64,000 bases of DNA, taken from NCBI RefSeq assembly GCF_002068095.1, contig NZ_LWIG01000066.1, forward strand, positions 1 to 64,000, in the 5' to 3' direction. The position numbers and the translations under genes are program-made. Position 1 is the first letter of the stretch. Every line of letters starts with the position of its first letter. Source of the stretch: Bradyrhizobium sacchari. GTDB taxonomy: Bacteria; Pseudomonadota; Alphaproteobacteria; Rhizobiales; Xanthobacteraceae. Shown piece after piece: positions 51,319 through 58,671 of this stretch. The notes under the pieces are model-generated. The model searched no databases, was not told the origin of the DNA, and was given only the letters and a program-made list of their open reading frames with translations.

Positions 51319-51649
51319 GGCACGCCTCCTTCGTTTGCGCCCGGCCGGATGCCGGGCAGCAGGTTTGGTTTGCAAAGGACGTGAGGACGCGGACGACGCT
51401 TCCCATGACATCGGCGGGCCGGGGCTTGAGCGTGCGTGACGACGGGCGCACGCGCGCGATCGCGCGAGGTGTGTCGCGCGGCCACGCGGAGCCACCCGGC
51501 ATCAGCGCAAACGGTATCAACCCGCGGCGCAAAGCCGGTCTCACAGTGTCTAGGTTCGGACGGAAAGCCTTGCGGCAAACGGCCGGACCGCGACTGAAGC
51601 GCGCGTCCGGTCCTCGTCAGAGGTATCAGCTTTTCAGGCTGAAACGGAG
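51319..51649. other. Gap between tRNA-like sequences and slipin gene
   Basis: 331 bases, very GC-rich with several CGCG runs (around 51450-51490). AGGAGGCG lies directly upstream of the slipin start. No coding frame is convincing. It may be the 5' leader of slipin if the tRNA-like sequences are on the same transcript. Confidence 0.35.
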
Positions 51650-51720
51650 CGCTGGAGCGGGATTCGAACCCGCGTCACGATGATTAACAGTCATCTGCTC
51701 TACCAAACTGAGCTATCCCT
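51650..51720 (-). tRNA. tRNA-Asn(GUU)-like sequence with a defective acceptor stem
   Basis: The D-arm (GCTC-GAGC), the anticodon arm (GATGA CTGTTAA TCATC, anticodon GTT at 51688-51686) and the T-arm (GCGGG TTCGAAT CCCGC) are all canonical. The acceptor is not: only three pairs (GGA/TCC) next to the core can form and no CCA is encoded. It begins immediately after the CCA of the preceding tRNA-like sequence. It may be a tRNA-like RNA or a decayed tRNA. Confidence 0.5.
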
Positions 51721-51793
51721 TGGTGCAAGAGACCGGAATCGAACCGATGCCTTCGGGCGTTCAGCCCGACGCTCTCCATGAGCTACATCCTGC
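51721..51793 (-). tRNA. tRNA-like sequence, anticodon GAA if read conventionally
   Basis: The acceptor strands GCAGGAT and CTCTTGC pair at six of seven positions (one wobble), with A and encoded CCA (51723-51721). The anticodon arm TCGGG CTGAACG CCCGA and T-arm ATCGG TTCGATT CCGGT are formed. The D-loop has only five bases and there is one extra base between acceptor and D-arm; base 37 is C, not a purine. So it is not a normal tRNA-Phe. It is in tandem with the Asn-like sequence. Confidence 0.45.
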
Positions 51794-51986
51794 GTTTCGC
51801 CTTCATTCGGCGGAACACGAAGCCGCAGACCGACCCGCGCCAGTCGGGATCTCAGAGAGCCCGAACCCATGGCCTAGCGAAGGACGGCGCTAATAGACCA
51901 GGCACGTTCGGGTTGCAAGAGGCAGGCGCAAGATTTTTCGCCGCAGCGTGCGCTCGGTGGCGCGATCGTCACACCGAGACATCGTG

Positions 51987-52820
51987 TCAACTGCGCGACA
52001 TCTCCTGGAAGCACGCCCTCACCCAGTCGATCGTCACACGCGTTGCGGCGTCGCGCTTGAGATGGTTTTGCACGAGCAGCCAGACGTCGCGGCGCTTCGG
52101 CAGCAGCGTGGCGCGCAGCCGGCGATCACCGAGCAGATCCGCGCAAACATACTCCGGCAGCACGCCGGCGGCCTGATGCGCGCGGATCAGGTTACGGATG
52201 ACGCGAACGTTGTCGGTGACGCAGCGCGCGCGGGCCTTCTTCGTGCGCAGGAATTGCATCTCGGGAATGGCCCCGAGCTCGTCCGGATAGGCGCACAGCA
52301 TCGGCTCCCCCTCGGTCGTCACCGGCTCGAAATAATAGATCCGGATTTCGCCGAGCCTTGAGATCGCGAAGTCGCCCTTGTCGGGTTTACGCAGGCGGAT
52401 GGCAAGATCGGCCTCCCACCGCGAGAATTTTACGTTCTCGCTCGAGGTGAGGAATTGCAGCGTCAGGCCGGGATTGACGCGCAGGAATTCGCTCGCGCGC
52501 GGCGACAGCACCTCCTCGGCGACCGTGTTGGTGGAGGCGATGCGCAGGCGTCCCACCGGACCGTCCAGGCTCTCACTGAGGCGACCGATCTCGGCGGCAT
52601 GCGCGGCCATCGCCTCGACATGCGCCAGCACCGCCTCGCAACTCCGCGTCGGCCTGCGGGCGCCGTCGGCGGCTTCGAACAAGCGCAAACCGAGCGTACG
52701 CTCGATGCGCGACAGCCTGCGCCCGACCGTCGTCTCGTCGATGCGCAGCCGCGCGCTGGCGCCCGCATAGGTGCCCTCGTCCCTGACGGCGGCGATGATG
52801 CGCAGATCGTCCCAGTTCAT
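51987..52820 (-). CDS. LysR-family transcriptional regulator
   Basis: 277 residues. The winged-helix N-terminus is MNWDDLRIIAAVRDEGTYAG, with ARLRIDETTVGRRLSRIERT as recognition helix and LGLRLFE after it. The effector domain starts near residue 90 with VGRLRIASTNTVAEE. It is divergent from an isochorismatase-family gene with direct repeats in the 128-base gap, so that gene and the GST after it are likely targets. Confidence 0.92.
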   Translation of the reverse strand: MNWDDLRIIAAVRDEGTYAGASARLRIDETTVGRRLSRIERTLGLRLFEAADGARRPTRSCEAVLAHVEAMAAHAAEIGRLSESLDGPVGRLRIASTNTVAEEVLSPRASEFLRVNPGLTLQFLTSSENVKFSRWEADLAIRLRKPDKGDFAISRLGEIRIYYFEPVTTEGEPMLCAYPDELGAIPEMQFLRTKKARARCVTDNVRVIRNLIRAHQAAGVLPEYVCADLLGDRRLRATLLPKRRDVWLLVQNHLKRDAATRVTIDWVRACFQEMSRS

Positions 52821-52849
52821 TGCGTGAGGTTATACCGACCGGGCCTAGC

Positions 52850-52896
52850 CTGCAATATCGCAGCTACCCGCTGCAATATCCCTGCATATCGGCAGG
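52850..52896. promoter_or_regulatory. Candidate LysR binding region with direct repeats
   Basis: CTGCAATATC occurs at 52850 and again at 52871, exactly 21 bases (two helical turns) apart, followed by a variant CTGCATATCGGCAG at 52882. The repeats sit between the LysR start (52820) and the isochorismatase start (52949). Confidence 0.5.
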
Positions 52897-52948
52897 CCTT
52901 CCCGGAGCTATGTTTGTCGCACCTTCTGCTCCGGAGATTTCCAAGACC

Positions 52949-53542
52949 ATGACGACCGCAAAGACCCTGCTGCAGCTCGCCGGTGCCGATCTCAACCCGC
53001 CACGTCTTGCCGACGCCGCGCTGGTGCTGATCGATATCCAGAACGAATATCTTGCAGGTCCTCTCGCTTTGCCCGGCGCGAGACCTGCGATCACGCGGGC
53101 AGCTGCGCTGCTGGCACGGGCACGAGAGAGCGGAGCTGCGATCATCCATATTGCCCATCGCGGCAAGGCCGGCAGCCTGTTCGATCGCGGCGCTGAGCGC
53201 GGCGCCATCGTCGCCGAGCTGAGCCCACGTGCCGGCGAGCTGGTGATCGAGAAGGAGCTGCCGAACGCATTTGCCGGCACTGATTTACAGGCGCGCCTTG
53301 CCGCAAGCGACCGGAAGAACATCGTGCTGGCCGGCTTCATGACGCATATGTGCATCAGCTCCACCGCGCGCGCCGCGCTCGATCTCGGCTTTCGCACGAC
53401 GATCGACGCCGAGTCCTGCGCCACACGCGACCTGCCGGACGGCCGCGGCGGCACGCTGGACGCCCGGACCATCCATGAGGTTGCACTCGCCGAGCTATCC
53501 GACCGCTTCGCCATCATCGCGCGCGGCGATGCATTGAAGTAA
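52949..53542 (+). CDS. Isochorismatase-family cysteine hydrolase
   Basis: 197 residues from ATG 52949. The triad is visible: Asp29 in VLIDIQNEY, Lys102 in VIEKELPNAF and Cys135 in GFMTHMCISST. Members hydrolyse isochorismate, nicotinamide, ureidoacrylate and similar amides; the substrate is unclear. ATG 52910 is an alternative start. A GST gene follows 12 bases later. Confidence 0.9.
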   Translation: MTTAKTLLQLAGADLNPPRLADAALVLIDIQNEYLAGPLALPGARPAITRAAALLARARESGAAIIHIAHRGKAGSLFDRGAERGAIVAELSPRAGELVIEKELPNAFAGTDLQARLAASDRKNIVLAGFMTHMCISSTARAALDLGFRTTIDAESCATRDLPDGRGGTLDARTIHEVALAELSDRFAIIARGDALK

Positions 53543-53554
53543 CGGAGCAACGCG

Positions 53555-54184
53555 ATGCTGCAACTCTATTTCTCACCGATGGCCTGCTCGCTTGCGAGCC
53601 GCATCGCGCTGATGGAAGCAGGCCTCGACGCACGCTATCATCTGGTGCATCTCAGGACCAAGCAGGTGATGGACGACGACAGCGACTTCCGCGGCGTATC
53701 GCCGAAGGGGGCGGTGCCGGTCCTCGTGCTTGAGAACGGGGAGCGGCTGACCGAATGCGCGGCGGTGCTGCAATATATCGCCGACCGGAAACCGGAAACG
53801 GCCCTCGCGCCGCGGTTCGGCGATCCCGACCGCTATCGCCTGCAGGAATGGCTGAGCTTCATCGGCGCCGAGATCCACAAGGCGTTCCTGTTTCCCACCT
53901 TCTGGTACAAGGACGACGGTTCGCTCGCCAAGCCGCGCGCACGAATTCCGCAGACCTTGTCGGTGCCGTCCGCGCATCTTGCCGACCGCGACTTCCTCGT
54001 CGGCAACAGCTTCACCGTCGCGGATGCTCATCTGACCTGGGCCTTGCTGCTGCTCCGTCCCGCAGGGATCGACGTCGGGCAATGGCCGTCGCTGTCGGCC
54101 TATCTCGAACGCATGCAGGCGCGGCCTGCCGTGAAGGAAGCGATCGCGACCGAGATGGCGCTGCGCAAGACCATGGCGGCCTAA
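53555..54184 (+). CDS. Glutathione S-transferase (beta-like)
   Basis: 209 residues. MLQLYFSPMACSLASRIALM carries the Cys/Ser glutathione site region of bacterial beta-class GSTs; GAVPVLVLENGERLTECAAV has the cis-Pro and Glu; GNSFTVADAHLTWALLLL is the N-capping box. It probably uses glutathione for conjugation or thiol exchange in the cytosol, cotranscribed with the isochorismatase gene under LysR control. Confidence 0.9.
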   Translation: MLQLYFSPMACSLASRIALMEAGLDARYHLVHLRTKQVMDDDSDFRGVSPKGAVPVLVLENGERLTECAAVLQYIADRKPETALAPRFGDPDRYRLQEWLSFIGAEIHKAFLFPTFWYKDDGSLAKPRARIPQTLSVPSAHLADRDFLVGNSFTVADAHLTWALLLLRPAGIDVGQWPSLSAYLERMQARPAVKEAIATEMALRKTMAA

Positions 54185-54285
54185 AGCGCGATGATGCTCG
54201 GATAAATCGTCATCGCGCTTGAGGTTGTTGTTTGCGCATGATCTTTCCGGAAAACCGCTTCGCAATCTTCCGGAGCATGCTTTAG
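54181..54285. repeat. Compound palindromic repeat family E
   Basis: Outer CTAAAGC (54181) and GCTTTAG (54279-54285) enclose two hairpins: AAGCGCGATGA / TCATCGCGCTT (54184-54220) and GCATGATCTTTCCGGAA / TTCCGGAGCATGC (54236-54280). The GST stop codon lies in its left end. It probably serves as terminator for the GST and the convergent DUF2778 gene. Confidence 0.75.
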
Positions 54286-54292
54286 AGGCCGA

Positions 54293-55453
54293 TCACTCCA
54301 CCCGCGCCAGCACCGCGAGCTTGCGGATGCCCTTGTTGCGATAGGCGTCGAGGAACGCGTAATAGTCCTTGAACGACACGCAGCCGTTGGAGTCGCCGTT
54401 CGGCCCGAGCATGAAGGTGTGCGCGAGCAGACCGTCGCGGCCGTAGATTGCGCTCTCGCCGCCGATCGGGGTCAGGCGCAGCGCCGGCACGCCGTGGAAC
54501 AGCGCTTCGCGCGGCTTCAGCGTGTAGATGTGCGGCGGGGTCACGCCGCGCATGCGGGTGCGCTGCGAGCGCGGATCGTCGAGATTGGAGCCGAGGCCGG
54601 AATGCGCCTCGAGCTTGGTACCATCCGGCAGGTAAACCGTCTTGGCGGTGATGTCGTAGACGGCGGTGTCGCGCTCATAGGGCGGCGCGCCGCCGAACAT
54701 CGGGTTCTGCTCCTTCGGCGCGATGGCCGAGGTCACGCTGGCATCGGCCGAGGCATAGGCCAGAAGGCCGCCGGACGGCTCACGCTTGCCCCAGAGCTTC
54801 TCCACCATCGACTGGCGCGGCCCGGTGATCGACATCACCGCGGCCTTGGCGCGGTCGGCGAACGATTTCGGCTTTGCTTCGGGCGCCGGAACGATCTCGG
54901 CCGGATCCGCCGAGGCCAGCTGCATCTGGCCCTCCGGGGCGCGCTTGGCCTTCGCCGCATCAGCGACCTTTGCGGGAGCCGGCTTCAGCGCTTCCGCGAC
55001 CTTCGCGATCACGCTCTGCTTCGGGGCGTCTTTGGCCACGGCAACCTGGGCTGCGGGCGCGGCGCTCGCCGCATTCGACGGCACGCCCTGGGTGGCAGCG
55101 GCGGCAAAGCGCTCGTTGAACATCTCGCGCGAGATCGGGGGCGCGACCTGGAGCCGGTCCGGCAGCAGCGCGAAGGTCTCCCTGATGGCCTCGCTGGCCT
55201 CGCGCAGCGCCACCGTGGGCGCGCGCTTGATCACGGGCTCGTCGTAGCCAATGCTGCCGACGGTCGGATAGACGCTCGCGCCAAAGATGTTGCTGTGGAT
55301 GGTCCAGGCGGCGCCGATCACGAGGCAGCCGATCGCGGCGGCGCCAAGCCAATTGGTGGTGGTCATTTTCCGGGAAGATTTCCGCGAAGATTTCTTTGAG
55401 AAATTCTTGGACTTCCGTGCCGCGTTACTCTGCGCAGCGATACTCGTACTCAT
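54293..55453 (-). CDS. DUF2778 (Tlde1-like) membrane-anchored protein
   Basis: 386 residues from ATG 55453. A Lys/Ser-rich cytoplasmic start (residues 12-30) is followed by one membrane helix (about 35-55), a long Ala/Pro/Lys linker and a C-terminal domain. That domain has DGTKLEAHSGLG, PPHIYTLKPRE and HTFMLGPNGDSNGC with His345 and Cys358. This H...GDSNGC pattern is that of DUF2778/Tlde1 domains, which in some bacteria are L,D-transpeptidase-exchange enzymes acting on peptidoglycan. Here it is membrane-anchored, so a cell-wall role is more likely than a secreted toxin. Confidence 0.8.
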   Translation of the reverse strand: MSTSIAAQSNAARKSKNFSKKSSRKSSRKMTTTNWLGAAAIGCLVIGAAWTIHSNIFGASVYPTVGSIGYDEPVIKRAPTVALREASEAIRETFALLPDRLQVAPPISREMFNERFAAAATQGVPSNAASAAPAAQVAVAKDAPKQSVIAKVAEALKPAPAKVADAAKAKRAPEGQMQLASADPAEIVPAPEAKPKSFADRAKAAVMSITGPRQSMVEKLWGKREPSGGLLAYASADASVTSAIAPKEQNPMFGGAPPYERDTAVYDITAKTVYLPDGTKLEAHSGLGSNLDDPRSQRTRMRGVTPPHIYTLKPREALFHGVPALRLTPIGGESAIYGRDGLLAHTFMLGPNGDSNGCVSFKDYYAFLDAYRNKGIRKLAVLARVE

Positions 55454-56017
55454 TCGCCTTGCGTCCAGGACGGTGTCACTAAGTCCCCCTTCGAAGTGCC
55501 GCTGGTCACGATCCGGGAACAGCATCTCGCAGAGGGTCGGAGCGTCATTAAGGCGACTTTTAGTTAAATGCGGATTAAGTTCGGGCGGATGTGGGGCAAC
55601 TCGCTAACGCTGTCTCATTCTGAGAAAAAAGCCCGCAGAACTACGGACTTAGTCGCGTCTGTTAACCATAATTCTTGGCTGGATCGGGGCGACCAGCGGA
55701 CGTCTTACGGCCACCTCTCTAGGCACACCAACCAAGTCATTTTCGTGGTCTTCAATGCCCTGATGATAACGGGGAAGCATTGCGCGAGGCTGGTGCGCAC
55801 CATCTCAATCTTCGCCTCTCACCGCTTGCACGGAGTGGAAAGATTGGCGCTCACGCGGCGCGGCGCACTGACTGAAAGTTGATCGCATCGGGATCTGGAA
55901 AATGCCGCAGCGCGAAAATAACTGCGAGAGGCGGCACTATTCAGCAGCCTCTGCGTGTGATACGGTACCGTATCAGCATCGCCTTGAACTGTGCCGAGCA
56001 CGCAAATGGAGGCTGGC
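55454..56017. other. Long intergenic region of lower GC, no supported gene
   Basis: 564 bases between divergent DUF2778 and FecR-like genes. The part 55560-55800 is clearly AT-richer than its surroundings and contains TTTTAGTTAAATGCGG and GTTAACCATAATTC. A frame on the plus strand (55568-55882) has no family resemblance. It could hold promoters or a decayed insertion. Confidence 0.4.
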
Positions 56018-56539
56018 ATGAGAGGGATCGCAGGCGCTGGATTTTTCAGTCTGGCGTGGTCGTTGTTGTTGACGGGATACGCGGCTGCGCAGCCGGCCAA
56101 TACAGGTTGCACGCCGTCGCCATCCGCAGCCGGAACCCAGACCTGGCGCTGCGACAACGGCATCACGATTGTCACGGAGAATGGCGCCAGGTTTGAACTT
56201 AAGGACGCCAACCGCGACGGACATATTGACTCCGTGGAGTTGAGCAGCAAGGCGCTGCTTGTCGAGGTGCCCAGGAAGCCCGGCGGCAACCCCTTCAAGG
56301 TGCTGACACCGCAGGCGATCGCCGCAGTGCGCGGCACCAAATGGGCCGTCGATGTCGCAGAGGCGAAAACCGCGGTCTTCGTTGCCGACGGCCGTGTCGG
56401 CGTGAGCCGCAAGGGTCGCGGGCGCGGCGTCGTGCTCGGCCCGGGGGAAGGCGTCGATGTCGAGGCGACCGGTCCATTGACCGTCAAGACATGGGGCCGG
56501 CCGCGCGTCGATGCGCTGATGGCGAGACTGGGTCAATAA
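56018..56539 (+). CDS. FecR-like periplasmic protein with an EF-hand loop
   Basis: 173 residues from ATG 56018 (GGAGG six bases before). Residues 1-25 form a signal peptide ending near YAAAQP. The FecR-like beta region includes NGITIVTENGARFEL, FKVLTPQAIAAVRGTKWAV and ADGRVGVSR. Residues 63-74 read DANRDGHIDSVE, a complete EF-hand calcium loop. The gene precedes a CHASE2 adenylate cyclase, a pairing often seen with FecR-domain proteins, so it may modulate the sensor from the periplasm. Confidence 0.82.
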   Translation: MRGIAGAGFFSLAWSLLLTGYAAAQPANTGCTPSPSAAGTQTWRCDNGITIVTENGARFELKDANRDGHIDSVELSSKALLVEVPRKPGGNPFKVLTPQAIAAVRGTKWAVDVAEAKTAVFVADGRVGVSRKGRGRGVVLGPGEGVDVEATGPLTVKTWGRPRVDALMARLGQ

Positions 56540-56614
56540 GGCCGGGTCAACAAGACCCCGACAATTGAGACCCGCGCACCAAGGCCCGGGCGATAAAGAA
56601 GATTGCATGGCGTA

Positions 56615-58501
56615 ATGACTAGACGCGTTCAGACTGTGGTGCCTCTTGTCCTCACCGCGCTGTGGGGCGCCGGTATCTATGCCGCTCACGCCAACGGTCA
56701 TCTGCGCTTTCTCGATCGCCTCGAGGCGACGCTGACGGATTGGCGAACGCAGGTCCGTGGCGTGCAGGCGCCGCCCGATCTCGTCACCATCGTCGCGATC
56801 GACGACACCGTCGTCAAACGCGGCGGCAGCTATCCGCTGCCGCGCGCCGATCTCGCCCGCATCGTCGACACAATCGTGCAGTTCAAGCCGAAGGTCGTCG
56901 CCATCGACCTCTTGCTGGTCGACCGCAGCGCCGCGATCGGCGATGCTACGCTCGCCAACACGCTCTCCACGGGTCCGATGGTGCTTGCCGCCGCGGCGAT
57001 CTTTCCGAGCGCCAGCGAGACCGTGACCCCAAGCAGCGAAGGCCCCCTCGCCGTCCTGCCCCAAGCCGAACGTTTCCTGCTGCCGCTGCCGGCGTTCGCC
57101 GACCATGCCGAGGTCGGCGTCGTCAACGTCGCCACCGGGCAATCGGGCTCACCGCTCGCGGTGCCGATGCTGTTCAGGACCCACGACAAGGTCGAGCTTT
57201 CGTTCCCCTTGCGCGTCGCAACCCGCGCGCTCGACAAGCCGCTGACGATCGCGCCGGACCATCTCATGCTGGGCGATCGCGCGGTGCCGACCGACAGCAA
57301 CTTCGCGCTGCCGATCACCTATTACGGCCCGCGCCGCACCATCCGCACCGTCAGCGCGCAGAGCATCTTCGACGGCACGCTCAATCGCGCGGCGATCGAG
57401 AACCGGATCGTGGTGATCGGCGCCTCGGTCGCCGGCGGCGGCGACTTCTATCCGACGCCGTTCGATTCCCTCATGCCCGGCGTCGAAGTGATCTCCACTG
57501 CGATCACGCATCTCGTCGCCGGCGACGGCATCACGCGCGACCACAAGGTTCATATCGCGGACGCGCTCACGGCGATCCTGTTGCCGGTGCTGCTGGTCGG
57601 CCTGCTCGCCTGGCAACGCAGCGCGCTCGGCATTGTCGCGGCGGCCGTCGTGATGATCGCCTGGGCTGGCCTCAACCTGTTCGCCTTCACGCACGGCCTC
57701 TGGCTGAACGCTGCGACCGCGCTTGCAGCGACGGTACCGCCGGTTGCGGTCTTTGCCGGCGTGCAGCTGTGGGCCGGTGGCCGCAAGGCGCAATATCTCA
57801 CCGCCAAGACCAGGTCGTTGGCGCAGTTCCAGGCGCCGGCCGTACGGGAGTGGCTGGCGCGGGATCCCGATTTCCTGGCAAAGCCGGTCCGGCAGGATGC
57901 GGCCGTCGTCTTCATCGATCTCTCGGGTTTCACCGGGCTCAGCGAACGGACCGATCCGGACGATCTTCAGGACATCCTGAAAGCGTTCCATGTGCTGATC
58001 GACAAGACCGCGGTCGATTGCGGCGGCGTGATCATCAGCTTTCTCGGCGATGGCGCCATGATCCTGTTCGGCCTGCCAGAGGCAACGCCGGATGACGCGG
58101 CACGCGCGCTGAAATGCGCGATCGACCTGCATCGCAGCGTCGAGCGCTGGATGGCATCGCTGCCATCAGCGATTGGCCGCCGCCTCGGCTTCAAGATCGG
58201 CGCGCATTTCGGCCCGATCGTCGCCTCCCGTCTCGGCGAGAGCCACCAGCACATCACGGCAAACGGGGATACCGTCAACGTCGCGAACCGGCTGATGGAG
58301 GTCGCGGCTCAGAACGGCGCGCGGCTCGCACTGAGCGATACGCTACTGGATGCGGCCGACTACCTCGGCGATGCCCACAGTTCGTTGAGAGGCCCCCTGC
58401 GCACGCAGGTCCGCGGCCGCTCCGGCACCGTCGCCGTCTGGTTCTGGCGCGACGAGAGCAAGCCGGGCGAGACGGCGACTGGGGCCGAGATGATCGATTG
58501 A
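56615..58501 (+). CDS. CHASE2-sensor class III adenylate/guanylate cyclase
   Basis: 628 residues from ATG 56615. A first helix (8-28) leads into a periplasmic CHASE2 domain (about 40-320; LVTIVAIDDTVV, VVAIDLLLVDR, TPFDSLMPGVEVISTAI). Three membrane helices (about 320-395) follow, then the cyclase domain. Metal Asp residues are in VFIDLSGFTGLSER and FLGDGAMILFG, and the transition-state pair in GDTVNVANRLM. The position that holds Lys for adenine in most family members is Ser475, and the second specificity position is Thr548. It would make cAMP or another cyclic nucleotide in response to an external signal. Confidence 0.88.
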   Translation: MTRRVQTVVPLVLTALWGAGIYAAHANGHLRFLDRLEATLTDWRTQVRGVQAPPDLVTIVAIDDTVVKRGGSYPLPRADLARIVDTIVQFKPKVVAIDLLLVDRSAAIGDATLANTLSTGPMVLAAAAIFPSASETVTPSSEGPLAVLPQAERFLLPLPAFADHAEVGVVNVATGQSGSPLAVPMLFRTHDKVELSFPLRVATRALDKPLTIAPDHLMLGDRAVPTDSNFALPITYYGPRRTIRTVSAQSIFDGTLNRAAIENRIVVIGASVAGGGDFYPTPFDSLMPGVEVISTAITHLVAGDGITRDHKVHIADALTAILLPVLLVGLLAWQRSALGIVAAAVVMIAWAGLNLFAFTHGLWLNAATALAATVPPVAVFAGVQLWAGGRKAQYLTAKTRSLAQFQAPAVREWLARDPDFLAKPVRQDAAVVFIDLSGFTGLSERTDPDDLQDILKAFHVLIDKTAVDCGGVIISFLGDGAMILFGLPEATPDDAARALKCAIDLHRSVERWMASLPSAIGRRLGFKIGAHFGPIVASRLGESHQHITANGDTVNVANRLMEVAAQNGARLALSDTLLDAADYLGDAHSSLRGPLRTQVRGRSGTVAVWFWRDESKPGETATGAEMID

Positions 58502-58528
58502 GGCAACAGCTGCCCGCCGAACTCCGCT

Positions 58529-58670
58529 GTCGTCCCGGCGGAAGCCGGGACCCATAACCACAGGCAGCCATGTGGCGAAGGATAGCGGTGAACGGTCCTC
58601 ACGCGGTACGGATACCAACGCGCATCGATAGATCACGCGGTATGGGTCCCTGCCTTCGCCGGGACGACAA
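58529..58670. repeat. Palindromic repeat family D (long centre)
   Basis: Outer arms GTCGTCCCGGCGGAAGCC with GGGACCCATA and TATGGGTCCC with TTCGCCGGGACGAC. About 80 bases between them contain CGATCACGCGG-like and CATGTGGCGAAGG segments. It separates convergent cyclase and GT39 genes. Confidence 0.8.
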
Positions 58671-58671
58671 A

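Noticed and set aside
51650..51720. Functional tRNA-Asn gene
   Set aside because: The acceptor stem cannot form beyond three pairs and the 3' CCA is missing, so normal charging is unlikely.
55568..55882. Possible 104-codon gene in the 55.5-56 kb gap
   Set aside because: No ribosome site, family-like segment or typical codon bias; composition differs from genes here.
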